From Trileptium ribeirensis (taxonomy: Eukaryota > Nematoda > Enoplea > Enoplida > Thoracostomopsidae), in assembly GCA_030248225.1 (NCBI GenBank), contig JASANE010011723.1:62001-126000 (forward strand): DNA of 64,000 nucleotides, given 5' to 3'. Every line of letters starts with the position of its first letter. The first letter of the stretch is position 1. A program made the translations under genes and the position numbers. Shown here one piece after another: positions 29,126-40,136 of this stretch. The notes beneath the pieces are model-generated. The model saw nothing but the letters and a program-made list of their open reading frames with translations, was not told the DNA's origin and searched no databases.

Positions 29126-29287
29126 TAAAACTTATCACATAGCAGTTTAATAAGAGTATGGGCTCAGTCAAATTATTACAGACTGAAAAGATTAATACTC
29201 AAATAGCAAGTTTACCTATAATTGTTGCGTTGCAACAGAATTATATTGAAGAAACTCCAGTAGAAATATTGCAATCGACTTTGTTAA

Positions 29288-29552
29288 CCCTTTCATGCCC
29301 GAATTAATTTGAGTATCGTGCAATGTTTGACAAACTCAAGCCTGCGCCAGGGATCGAACCCGAAACGTACGGTTGAAACTTGTGTACACAAACCACTGAG
29401 CTATCTGAGAGCTGTTGCTCGGTTCCTTAAGGAACCTCACAATGCGAGCGAATAACAACGCACGTTCAAACGTACAATATATGACAAACTCAGTCAACAC
29501 AACGAGTCGCAATGTGCGTTGGGTCCATTTGGACCTTACGGGCATGAGAGGG
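29288..29552. mobile_element. piggyBac-like MITE, 265 bp, TTAA target site
   Basis: Left end TTAA + CCCTTTCATGCCCG (29284-29301) and right end CGGGCATGAGAGGG + TTAA (29539-29556) form a 14-bp inverted repeat with one mismatch, flanked by TTAA on both sides. TTAA duplication with CCC-starting termini is the mark of piggyBac-type elements. There is no transposase inside, so it is non-autonomous. It encloses a tRNA-like Pol III promoter and a perfect GGTTCCTTAAGGAACC palindrome. Confidence 0.8.
29340..29440 (-). repeat. tRNA-derived SINE head inside the piggyBac-like MITE
   Basis: On the minus strand, A box TAGCTCAGTGG (29393-29403) and B box GGTTCGATCCC (29350-29360) are 32 bases apart, ideal for a type 2 Pol III promoter. 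Acceptor and D stems do not pair, so it is not a functional tRNA gene. Upstream lies the palindrome GGTTCCTTAAGGAACC shared, with changes, with 23660-23800 and 45290-45410. Confidence 0.65.
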
Positions 29553-29556
29553 TTAA

Positions 29557-31889
29557 TACAAACTGTCTTCGTTGACTGTCCACCAGGGAAATGTATCTTT
29601 CGAACAAAACTTTGTAAAATTTGTTCATTGAGCAGGTCAGGACCTCCCAAGCAATTTTTTCTTAAACTGAAGCATGTTTTGCATCGTCTCACATGCCTAC
29701 ATTTGCATCTTTGAAAAGATTTTACCTGTGATATACAATTTCCCTCAAATATTTTCCATGAAATTTAAAAGAAGTTTTTGTGATTTTTGTACCACCAAAT
29801 ATTAAATACAAAAATGGTTGGAAATTTAAAGCGGTAATTGCAATTTGTTTTTCTACTGTGCAAATTTAAGTATAGTACGGCACCACTTTATCCAAATCAA
29901 TTAGTGTCTGTCGGTTTAGTGCCATCCATTGCGAAATATATCTGCACTGGTTGCGTAGATACAATAATTAACTTATTTTTTCGGACCTTCAGGATCAGAC
30001 AGTTGATCAGATTTCAGATCAGATCCAACTTGACCGGTTTTTTCGACAAAGATGATGGAATCGGTCTTTGCCTCCAAATAGAAAGCGCAAATCGTGATTT
30101 CAAGCTTTAAATCGCAACAGCGGAATAAAATTTTGAAAATGTGTGTTTTTGCAAATATATATACTAAATATATCACCTGCTGATAGAATTGCTTTCAAAC
30201 TATCATTAAAGCCCTTATAACCCACAAGTCTCTGTGAAACGTAAAAGAATGTATTATTTGGAAAAAACAATCGAAGTTTGGATTTCAGCATAATTTCAAA
30301 GTTACACAGACAACTAGGGATCTTACGACCGCGATTATTTAAAAAACATTTTTGGAAGAAATATCGCACCAATGTGACCAAAATTATATTAAGGATCTTT
30401 TGTTTTAACGTGTATCAAGGCCAGATCGAAAAATCAATATTATGCGTGCAGAACAAGGAGGGATTAAGCATTGCGATTAGCTTAAACTAGCCTGCAATGG
30501 ATGAAGAGTATGCTTTGTCTAAATTAACCTATTTTCTGCATTGTCGATCTCGGATTGAAATTACACTTCTGGATGACTTTCAAAAGTTAAACAGAATATT
30601 AGGTATACGTGACGATATGACAGTTCTCTAGGAAGTTGTGTATGACAATACTTCTGCTACTTCGGATATATACTTAAATCATGCACACTTATATATCCGT
30701 TCTTTTCTACTTCTCTTCGTTCTTGTCTTCTTCGTGCTATCGCGTCGTGCAAAGCATCATGTTCATAGTATTCGTCTCAAGAACAAGGATAACGCCCAGC
30801 ATGATATAGGAATGATTGCTCCAAATTCGTGTCATTAGCTAAGTCAAGGCCTTGGTCGAGTCAAGACTGTCTCACGGATCTCTTCGTACATAATGCCAGG
30901 ATATGCCGTGTAGCGAGCAATAATGCGAAACGCCAAATGTTATTCAGATAGAGTTTCAAAAAAGCACTGTTCTGTTGTGGAACATATTACAAAACGTAGT
31001 TTTCGCTGAAAATTCCAACATCACTACATAATACGATGCAGCAATTGATGATATCTGAAATAAATAATTATAACTTATTGCGTTACGTTTATGCGTCCTT
31101 CACACTAGGTTGCGTGCACTTTGACACACATCATGCAACGACGCATTGCAGCTTTATCTAGGTAAAACGTGTACAATGCAATGTCACCGCACGTGAAATG
31201 CTAATTAAGCGCAATTATTTGCATTTGTTGCGTTAAGGTGGGTTCGCTCGGTCAAAGATTTTGTGCAAATTTTGATCAAAAGTTAATCAAAAGTTGACGG
31301 TAATATAAAATTAATTAACCTTTGACATGTGCATGCTTCAAAATTTGAGCTTAAATTTTGAGTAAAAAGTTTGAACATGTGATTGCATTTATCAATAATG
31401 CATGTTTTGCCGTTTCGCATTGCAAATGAGAGCATGTATGCGCAACCCATGCGGGCAATGTTATATATCTACACAACACGTGCAACCATGTCACCATATC
31501 TGTAACTAACGCGCCGCTACTGTGGCATTAATCACAACTCGCTGTACAGTAGCAGCAACGAATGCACGCGGCACTAATTGCCACTGCAGTTGTAGGTATG
31601 TTATCTATCAATGTACCTTAAATTTCCAAATATAGTCACCATTGCAGCACGCCAAGCGCAGAGTTGTCCTAACTAGGCGCACGCGTTGTAGCTATTACTG
31701 TTACTATAGCTCCATATACGATACTGTCATTTTATATACGGCATATATACTGTTCCTCGTAATTTCACGCAACATGTTAGTATAGCTGTGCCTCATGTAA
31801 CATTTATACAATGCCTCCTCTGCTTGTAACCTTTGCCCCTCTGAAGGCACGACCATACAGTGTCACACCAACACCAGGAAACAGAAACC
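29557..31889. other. Spacer between satellite blocks
   Basis: Apart from the MITE just upstream, no gene or named element. Several 65-95 codon frames around 29840-30490 overlap on both strands and carry no motif. The segment 31080-31560 is richer in CG and in 'tgcaac'/'gttgca' words, which may mark an unrecognised MITE. Confidence 0.4.
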
Positions 31890-32960
31890 GCGTCCTTGCC
31901 ACTTCGATAGACGGTGGCTTGACTTTTTTAACAAATCCAGTCGGGGCCATCAGTTGTGGTTTTTCTGCACCGCGCCCTTGCCACTTCGACTAACGATGGC
32001 TCAATTTCATCACGAAATGCAGTCGGTGCCATCGGGGTAAGATATATCTGCACCGCGAATTCGTCATTTTGACAGTCGATGACTCGATTTGTTTCCAAAA
32101 TTCAATCGGGACCATCGAGTATGGTTTGTCTGCACCGGGTTCTTTTTACTTCGAACGTGGCTCGATTTATTTACGAAATCCAGTCGGGACCATCGAATAT
32201 TATTTGCCGGCACCGCGTCCTTGTCACTTCGACCACAATGGCTCGATTTGTTTATTAAATCCAGTCGGGGCTAACGGGTATGATTTGTCTGCACAGCATC
32301 CTTGACACTTCGTCAGGCGATGGCGCGATTTGTTTGCGGAATCCAGTCGGGGTCATCGGTTATTATTAGTCTGCACCGCGTCCTTGTCACTTCGCCAAGA
32401 GATGGCTAGATTCGTTTAAGAAATCCAGTCGGAGCCATTGGATATGATTTGTCTGCACCTCGCCCTTGCCACGTCGACACACGATGGTTCGATTTGTTTA
32501 CGGAACGCAATGAGGGCCATCGGGTATGATTTGTCTTCACCGCGTGATTGACACTTCGTCAAGCGATGGCTCGATTTGTTTACTAAATCCAATCGGGGCT
32601 ATCTGATATAACTTGTCTGCACAGCGTCCTTGTTACTTCGAGAAACGATGGTTCGATTTCTTTACGAAATCCAGTCGGGGCCATCGGATATGATTTGCCT
32701 ACACCGTGTCATTGACACTTTGCCAAGCGATAGCCCGATTTCTTTACTGAATGCAGTCGGGGCCATCGGGTATGATTTGTCTTTACCGCGTCCTTGACAC
32801 TTCCTCCGGCGATGGCGCGATTTGTTTACGAAATCCAGTCGGAGCCATCGGGTATTTGTCTGCACCTCGCCCTTGCCACTTCGACACACGATGGTTCGAT
32901 TTGTTTACGAAACCCTATCAGGGCCATTGGGTATGATTTGTCTGCACCGCGTCCTTGTTA
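31890..32960. repeat. 84-bp satellite, block 2 (~13 units)
   Basis: About 13 head-to-tail units spaced 78-84 bp, each with a 'cgatggctcgatttgtttac' start and a 'gaaatccagtcggggccatc' follow-on. Within a unit CGATGGC and GCCATCG form a 7-bp inverted repeat around a smaller GATTT/AAATC dyad. The array ends at the left tip of the fold-back element. ORFs of 60-78 codons in it only reflect the absence of stops in the unit. Confidence 0.9.
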
Positions 32961-32984
32961 TGCAGCTTTCACAGAAAAATGCGT

Positions 32985-33490
32985 GCAAAAAGTTTTGTCT
33001 CTTACGGCCATCCGTAAGTAATATTTTACTTTTATATAGATAGCTATAAGGCAATTTTGTCTCTTATAGTAATTGCAAGATATTTTAATCTCTTACAGAC
33101 AACTATAAGATATATTAGTCTCTTACAGCTGTCTGTAAGAGATTTTTGTTTTTTAGAGCTGGCCACAATAGATGAAAGTCTTTAACGACTGGCCATTCGA
33201 GATAAAAATATCTTAAGGACAGTTTTAACAGATTTTAGTTTGTAATACGTTAAAGACAAAAGTCTCTTATAGCCAACCGTAAGAGACTTCAAAGCCTTAC
33301 GGATAGCTGTAAGAGACATTTGTCTCCTATAGCTGGTTATAAAAGACAGTAGTTTCTTGCAGCTAGCCGAAAAAGACAAAAATCTGTTACGGCTACGTGA
33401 TAAGGAATTAATTCTTTTTAGATTGCTGTTTGAGATCTGTTTCGGGCATTTGTAAAAGACAAAAGTCTCTTATGGCAACCTGTAAGATAC
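32985..33490. repeat. Array of short palindromes, left arm
   Basis: About 12-15 imperfect units built on 'gtctcttacagc..tctgtaagagac', so that each half-site is the reverse complement of the next. Spacing about 30-40 bp. Mirrored at 39530-40035. Confidence 0.8.
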
Positions 33491-33495
33491 AATTT

Positions 33496-33629
33496 CCAGT
33501 TTGATATTGGTACCCCTTTCAGTTTGATATTGGAGCCCCCTCCAGTTTGGTATTGGTGCCCCCCTCCAGTTTGATATTGGTGCCCCCTTCAGTTTGATAT
33601 ATGCTGCTCCTGTCCAGTTTGATAATGGT
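33496..33629. repeat. 24-bp tandem repeat, left arm (6 units)
   Basis: Six units of 'cagtttgatattggtgcccc' plus a few bases, the last one partial. Mirrored at 39377-39509. Confidence 0.9.
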
Positions 33630-33808
33630 AAAAGAACAGCTTAGAGCAAAGGCGGCAGCCTCCCCCGACTTAGGCTGAGCACATGGCTCATAGTAGGACT
33701 TTAGCTTCGGCTAAAGCTAAGGCTTAATATCGCGAGAAAGGCATGACATGCATTATACTTCGGACCCTAAAGTTGACATGGGCCTAACGTATTATGGTAT
33801 GTATATAG

Positions 33809-34430
33809 CAGGGAGTAACCAGAATTCCGGTTCTGGCGAAAATCGGGTTTTCTGTTGCGGTTCCGGCAAAAAACAAAAACCATACAGGAACCAAAATTCA
33901 AGTTAAAAATTTTCCACATTTTTGCTTCATCCTGTGGGCCCAAACATATGTAATATATACATAATGATCAAGTCCCAATACAACCAAGCAAAAGAAAAGA
34001 TTAACTCAGCAAATTACTCCGTGAAACGTAAAAGTAGGGCACATAATTTCAGTAGGAAAAAAATATTTTATCTTTTACCGTGAACAAGTTTGTTACCAAA
34101 AAAAGCCAGGTTGATGCCTGTAGCACTATATTACCAGTCAGAAGTCTGCGGTGTATTTTAGAATTAAACCGGCCCAACGTGATATATAACAGAGTATAGA
34201 TTATTTAGAAATACTCATATACAGAAGTATTTAAAAGTACTGTAAATCAGTATAATTTGAGTAAAGTAACATATCCTAAACGCACCCAGAAACCGTGCTA
34301 TTAGCAATTATGTTTACTATATGTTAAATCCACTGTACCTTCATTTTTTCCTTCATCTGTTTTACTGTATGTAAGTTTCGAAGACCAGGTTCCGGTTCCG
34401 ATTTAAATGGTCAGTTCCGGTTATTCCTTG
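33809..34430 (-). mobile_element. hAT-like MITE nested in left arm
   Basis: Starts 'cagggagtaaccagaattcc' and ends 'cagttccggttattccttg'. Flanked by gtatatag and atatagca, which share ATATAG. About 620 bp, shorter than the 1.1-kb copies. The mirrored copy is 38583-39194, so insertion preceded formation of the inverted repeat. Confidence 0.78.
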
Positions 34431-34444
34431 ATATAGCATATAAA

Positions 34445-34605
34445 ATATTTGCCCGGCCCCCATCGCAGCCGCTGACCCCGAGATCACCACATTGGCAATG
34501 GCCCGTCGTAGCCTCTAGGTTGACACGATCTTGGTTCAAACCGCCGCGGCAAAAGTTTGTTCAACATTGTACAATGATTCATCCAGGAAAGGGTTAAAAT
34601 GTTGA
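34445..34605 (+). repeat. SINE-like piece in left arm
   Basis: B-box-like GGTTCAAACCG at about 34532-34542, followed by 'ccgcggcaaaagtttgttc' and 'gggttaaaat', as in the piece at 23660-23800. Mirrored at about 38390-38540 on the minus strand. Confidence 0.5.
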
Positions 34606-35282
34606 CATTTTTGCACAGTTTTCTGGCGGTAGGACTTTATTAATGTTGCACCATTTGAACCAGCTGACAATAAAATCCAGATTGATACACTGTGCAAAGA
34701 GCCTTATGCTTATCACTTGGACATTCACGCCAACCAGCCCATAATTAGTATACTGCGGTCAAATCATTTGTTAAGGAAATATCTCCTCCGGGATATCATA
34801 ATACCAATCTGATTACGACCAGACATACTTCTGAAGCCCACTACAACTATACTGCAATTTAAGCCTAATACTATCAATGAAAATATATAACCCAACCAGA
34901 TTGAACACGCTTCCGAATGGCAATACCTCCATAATTCTATATTTAAATCATAGCTGTCAATAGGGGCTTACCAACCCTTAAGGGTCGTAGCTCACTGAAG
35001 CCATATCTACCTCACCTCGGCCGCGACATTTTTAGCAAAAATTGGAGAAAATTGCTATTAAATGGCGAAAGATATCAGTCGGAGGGGTAGTTTACTCCGA
35101 CGACCCCAGTAAGTAGACAGACCTTCGAAACCTACGATTTCGATTTTTAGTTCGTTTTCGGAGAATCCGGTTTTTCGTATACGCGTGACTTCGGCATTCG
35201 CAACTGATATCATTACCATCATAATTATCAAACTGTGTTAATAACTACATTATATATACAATACGTTTCGGATAATCGCGTT

Positions 35283-35495
35283 TTACCCCTCTCGGCCTAA
35301 AGTTAGCGTTGACGCACAAGCATTAATTTTTTTTTCTGCGGCACTTATAAGTTTCCCACAAGACACTGTTATAGGTGAAAAATTGACATGATCTGTTACA
35401 TCTATATGACGTCGACAGATGCGTTTTAGGGTATCAAGCTCCAAAACATCTTGTATAGCATACTTTAGCGTCTTGACGAAAAAATTGGCGAGCAA
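35283..35495 (-). pseudogene. Degraded ORF in left arm
   Basis: Minus-strand frame of 70 codons with 'ICRRHIDVTDHVNFS' and 'SCGKLISAA'. The right arm (37512-37755, plus) encodes the same peptide with substitutions, and a one-base deletion breaks its link to the codons upstream. Most differences between arms change the amino acid, so there is no sign of present selection. It may be a relic of the element's own protein; family not recognised. Confidence 0.4.
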
Positions 35496-36290
35496 CTAAG
35501 CCAATAAGTTTTCTCGGCGCGCTTCATACTGACAGTTAACGGTATCAAAAATTCTTTAAAATGTTCTTTAAAAATCTGAATTCATATTAGATTTCGAAGC
35601 TCCATCTCGGTTCAACCAGGAGACTCCCCAGCTCATCTCGCCTGGCCTGGCAATATCCGGCGCCTACCCGGTTCCATATCAGAGTTCTCGATTAATGCGA
35701 CCTGTTAAAATTTTGAGCGAATGAAGAAGCCATGCTAATATCACGTATTTAACAGCTTGCTACTGTTGCGACACAATGGCATAATACGGTTTGATGCAAC
35801 TGTTAGTACTACTGATATTCATTATTTCTTATTAAATTTTCTGTAATCACAAAAGCATTAGCGTTTTGCTGCTTGTGTAATGTAAAACCTTTTTTCCCCC
35901 GGATGGCAATACAAAAATCGCAAAGTAGGTGCAAAATCGCGGCGTTCAAACAATCGTCAACGACAACAGAGTTACGCCAGCGTGATTTGTTGTCCACAAT
36001 TCTGCATTTACGGGCAACAACTTTGTTCTGTTCTAGGAAAGGCGAAGCATAGAAAAATTATCATAAAATGTAAGAGGAAATGCGCTTGCAGAACACGATA
36101 GAGAATGGCATATCGATCACGTCCGACAGAATAAGCAAAAGAACAAAGTGTTGTTTTAATAACGTAGAGGTACCGATATAGAAGTTCCAGCAGATAATAC
36201 CAAGAAGTTAAAAACGTGTGAGGCTTCAACAAAAGTCCGCCCCCAAGATAATTAACTACACCTAGCCACGGACATGCAGAAGTTATAGAT

Positions 36291-36334
36291 ACAACAATAA
36301 ATTATCCGCAACCGCGAAATTATCGTCAAACACG
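36291..36334 (-). repeat. 44-bp inverted copy of the core repeat
   Basis: Reverse complement of 'gtgtttgacgattatttcgc' and following bases at 36922-36965, with four mismatches. It links the left side of the core ORF with the duplicated block on its right. Confidence 0.75.
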
Positions 36335-36372
36335 ACAATAGCATATATTGAGAGCAATAAAAGATATAATGC

Positions 36373-36671
36373 ATATCGCGAGAAATGCAAGGATGGATGA
36401 ACACGACAATAGTGACGGTGATAAAAGCTGCGAAAAGACTGATAGCAGAAGTGGAACAGCAGACCTTGGTAATGTTGACGAATGTAACGACGCTTCAGAA
36501 TGTAAAGACGCAGCAGCTGCGAGCGAAGGATCATCGTCTGACGACAACGATGCTAATGATAACAACCCAACTGGGGATACCAAAAGAAGTAGCAGTGTTC
36601 AAGTAAATAATGAAACCTTAAATGATAGCGGCAGCGGTAGTGTCCGCGATTCTGACTATTCTGGACATTAG
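36373..36671 (+). CDS. Acidic Asp/Ser/Asn-rich ORF in the fold-back core
   Basis: The open frame runs from 36348, with ATG choices at 36369 and 36393, to TAG 36669-36671. From the second ATG it is about 92 residues ('MDEHDNSDGDKSCEK...'), strongly acidic with 'GSSSDDNDANDNN' and a 'DSGSGSVRDSDYSGH' end. No fold or catalytic motif; predicted disordered. It could be a captured host exon or an element protein. The surrounding core carries no other ORF of this quality. Confidence 0.4.
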
Positions 36672-36904
36672 GCTCAAAACCTCGCTTATCCGGCCAGCAT
36701 GCTGCTGCGGAAGGGTCAAATGACTACTCGGAGAGCGACTAGCGGTTTACAAAAGAGAGCGAGATAAGTTTCTTTCAGTTCATGCAGCTTAATAACAATA
36801 ATTGAGGCGTACAATTGTCCAGATTGTTCTGTGTTATGGCGATGTGTCAAAAGCCATGAACATGACGTTTATTTTCGTAAAATATATGCTATAATTGCTC
36901 ATTA

Positions 36905-37430
36905 CAATAAATGATACTGTAGTGTTTGACGATTATTTCGCGGTTGCAGATAATTTATTCTTGTATTGTAATCCGATAATTTTGAGTGAAGAAAATTTTG
37001 GTATTATCGTAAACTGCTAATGATATTATTATTAAAGCCACACTTGTTTGCTTAGCCTCATTCAATATGCCACTTTCGTGTCTGAAGCGATTTCCGTACA
37101 TTTTATCATAAAATATCTCTGCTCGTTATAAAACAAGACAAATATACGTAAATGCAGATTTACAACAAATGATGCTGTAGTGTTTGACGATTGTTTCGCG
37201 GTTGCAGATAATTTATTCTTGTATTGCCATCCGATAAATTTTGAGTGAAGAAAATTTTGGTATTATCGTAAACTGCTAATGATATTATTATTACAGCCAG
37301 ACTTGTTTGCTTAGCCTCATTCAATATGCCACTTTCGTGTCTGAAGCGATTTCCATATATTTTATCATAAAATATCTCTGCTCGTGATAAAACAAGACAA
37401 ATATACGTAACTGCAGATTTGGCACGAAAA
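36905..37430 (+). repeat. ~260-bp direct duplication in the fold-back core
   Basis: Units at about 36905-37163 and 37165-37430, starting 'aaatgatactgtagtgtttg' / 'aaatgatgctgtagtgtttg' and ending 'acaaatatacgtaa.tgcag', more than 90% identical and head to tail. Confidence 0.88.
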
Positions 37431-37453
37431 TCTGCTAATGTGATCGTCATTGT

Positions 37454-40081
37454 GAATTTTTGATACCGTTAACCGTCAGTATGAAGCGCGCCAAGAAAAC
37501 TTATTGACTTAGTCTCTCGCCAATTTTTCCTCAAGCCGCTAAAGTATGCTATACCAGATGTTTTAGAACTTGATTCCCTAAAACTTATCTGTCGACGTCA
37601 TATAGATGTAACAGATCATGTCAATTTTTCATTTATAACAGTGTCTTGTGGGAAACTTATAAGTGCCGCAGGACAAAAATTTAATGCTTGTGAGTCAACG
37701 CTAACTTTAGACCGAGAGGGGCAAAACGCGATCATCCGAAACATATTGTATATATAGTGTAGTTATTAACACAGTTTGATAATTATGATGGTAATGATAC
37801 CAGTTGCGAATTCCGAAGTCACACGTATACGAAAAACCGGGTTCTCCGAAAACGAACTAAAAATTGAAATCGTAGGTTTCGAAGGTCTGTCTACTTACTG
37901 GGGTCGTCGGGGTAAACTTCCCCTCCGACTGATATCTTTCGCCATTTAATAGCAATTTTCTCCAATTTTTGCTAAAAATGTCGCGGCCGAGGTGAGGTAG
38001 ATATGGCTTCAGTGAGCTACGACCCTTAAGGGTTGGTAAGCCCCTATTGACAGCTATGATTTAAATATAGAATTATGGAGGTATTGCCATTCGGAAGCGT
38101 GTTCAATCTGGTTTGGTTATATATTTTCATTGATAGTATTAGGCTTAAATTGCAGTATAGTTGTATTGGGCTTCAGAAGTATGCCTGGCCGTAATCAAAT
38201 TGGTATTATGATATCCCGAAGATATTTCCTTAACAAATGATTTGACCGCACTCAACTAATCGTGGGCTAGTTGGTGTGAATGTCCAAGCGATAGGCATAA
38301 GGCTATTTGTACAATGTATCAATCAGAATTTTATTGTCAGCTGGTTGAAATGGTGCAACATTAATAAAGTCCTACCGACGGAAAATTATGCAAAAAAATG
38401 TCAACATTTTAACCCTTTCCTGGATGAATCATTGTACAATGTTGAACAAACTTTTGCTGCGGGGGTTTGAACCAAGATCGTGTCAACCTAGAGGCTACGA
38501 CGGGCCATTGCCAATGTGGTGATCTCAGGGTCAGATCTCGGCTGCGAGATAGGGGGCCGGGCAAATATTTTATATGCTATATCAGGGAATAACCGGAACC
38601 GTCCATTTAAACTGGAACCGGAACTAGGTCTTCGAAACTTAAATATAGTAAAACAGATGAAGGAAGAAATGAATGTACAGTGGATTTAATATGTAGTAAA
38701 CATAATTGCTAATAGCACGGTTTCTGGGTGCGTTTCGGATATGTTACTTTACTCAAATTATACTGATTTACAGTACTTCTAAATACTTCTGCATATAAGT
38801 ATTTGTAAATAATCTATACTCTGTTATATACCGCGTTGGGCCGGTTTAATTCTAAAATACACCGCAGACTTCTGACTGGTAATATAGTGCTACAGGCATC
38901 AACCTGGCTTTTTTTGGTAACAAACTTGTTCACGGTAAAAGATAAAATATTCCTACTGAAATTATGTGCCCTACTTACGTTTCACGGAGTAATTTGCTGA
39001 GTTAATCTTTTCTTTTGCTTGGTTGTATTGGGACTTGATCATTATGTATATATTACATATGTTTGGCCCACAGATGAAGCAAAAATGTGGAAAATTTTTA
39101 ACTTGAATTTTGGTTCCTGTATGGTTTTTGTTTTTTGCCGGAACCGCAACAGAAACCCGATTTTCGCCAGAACCGGAATTCTGGTTACTCCCTGCTATAT
39201 ACATACCATAATACGTTAGGCCCATGTCAACTTTAGGGTCCGAAGTATAATGCATGCCATGCCGTTCTCGCGATATTAAGCCTTAGCTTTAGCCGAAGCT
39301 AAAGTCCCTATATGAGCCATGTGCTCAGCCTAAGTCGGGGGAGGCTGCCGCCTCCCGCTCTAAGCTGTTCTTTTACCATTATCAAACTGGACAGGAGCAG
39401 CATATATCAAACTGAAGGGGGCACCAATATCAAACTGGAGGGGGGCACCAATACCAAACTGGAGGGGGCTCCAATATCAAACTGAAAGGGGTACCAATAT
39501 CAAACTGGAAATTGTATCTTACAGGTTGCCATAAGAGACTTTTGTCTTTTACAAATGCCCGAAACAGATCTCAAACAGCAATCTAAAAAGAATTAATTCC
39601 TTATCACGTAGCCGTAACAGATTTTTGTCTTTTTCGGCTAGCTGCAAGAAACTACTGTCTTTTGTAACTAGTTATAAGAGACAAGTGTTTCTTACAGCTA
39701 TTCGTAAGGTTTTGAAGTCTCTTACGGTTGGTTTTAAGAGCCTTTTGTTTTTAAATACAACGTATTACAAACTAAAATCTGTTATAACTGATTGTTAGAC
39801 ATTTTAATCTCGTATGGCCTATGGTCAAAGATATTTGCCTTCTGAGGATATTTGTAAAATACAAAAGTTTTTACAGACAGCAGCAAGAGATTAAAACACT
39901 TTACAGTTGTCTGTAAGAGATTAAAATATCTTACAATTGACCATGAGATACAAAATGCCTTATAGCTATCTATATTATAAAAGTAAAATATTATCAGCAG
40001 TCTGGTTTTTTTCTTACGGATGGCCGTAAGAGACAAAACTCTTTTGCACGCATTTTTCTGTGAAAGCTGCATAACAAGGAC
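37454..40081. repeat. Right arm of the fold-back element
   Basis: Mirror image of 32951-35554. Contains in order the degraded ORF (37512-37755), SINE-like piece (38390-38540), hAT-like MITE (38583-39194), 24-bp tandem repeat (39377-39509) and palindrome array (39530-40035). It ends with 'gctgcataacaaggac'. Outside the tip the two flanks differ. Confidence 0.88.
38583..39194 (+). mobile_element. hAT-like MITE nested in right arm
   Basis: Starts 'cagggaataaccggaaccg' and ends 'ggaattctggttactccctg'. Flanks tgctatat and ctatatac share CTATAT, the mirror of the left-arm flanks. Confidence 0.78.
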
Positions 40082-40136
40082 GGCGGGCTGATTGGGACTA
40101 GGCAGCTTTTTGCTTGAGCACAGCGGTTGTTCCTCT

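Larger units (their letters stand above)
32951..40081. mobile_element. Fold-back element with 2.6-kb inverted arms
   Basis: Left arm 32951-35554 and right arm 37454-40081 are reverse complements along their whole length, with scattered substitutions and small indels, so this is not an assembly echo. The core is 35555-37453. Arm order from the tip inward: palindrome array, 24-bp tandem repeat, a piece shared with 45005-45150, hAT-like MITE, SINE-like piece, degraded ORF. Long, internally repetitive inverted repeats with a small core are typical of fold-back/Galileo-type DNA elements. No transposase was recognised and no target-site duplication is evident. Confidence 0.85.

Noticed and set aside
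29340..29415. tRNA gene on the minus strand
   Set aside because: A and B boxes are present but acceptor and D stems do not pair and it sits inside a MITE with related degenerate heads elsewhere. Treated as SINE head.
31890..32960. CRISPR-like array
   Set aside because: Unit of 84 bp repeats without unique spacers, in a eukaryotic context. It is a satellite.
31811..33043. Many overlapping 60-78 codon ORFs
   Set aside because: Satellite units lack stops in some frames, so frames open by chance in several phases.
36326..36583. Two minus-strand ORFs of 83-85 codons opposite the acidic ORF
   Set aside because: Shadow frames: Ser/Leu-rich composition is the complement of the Asp/Ser-rich plus-strand frame.
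32951..40081. Inverted repeat as an assembly artefact
   Set aside because: Arms differ by many substitutions and small indels, and the two outer flanks are different, which a mirrored misassembly would not produce.
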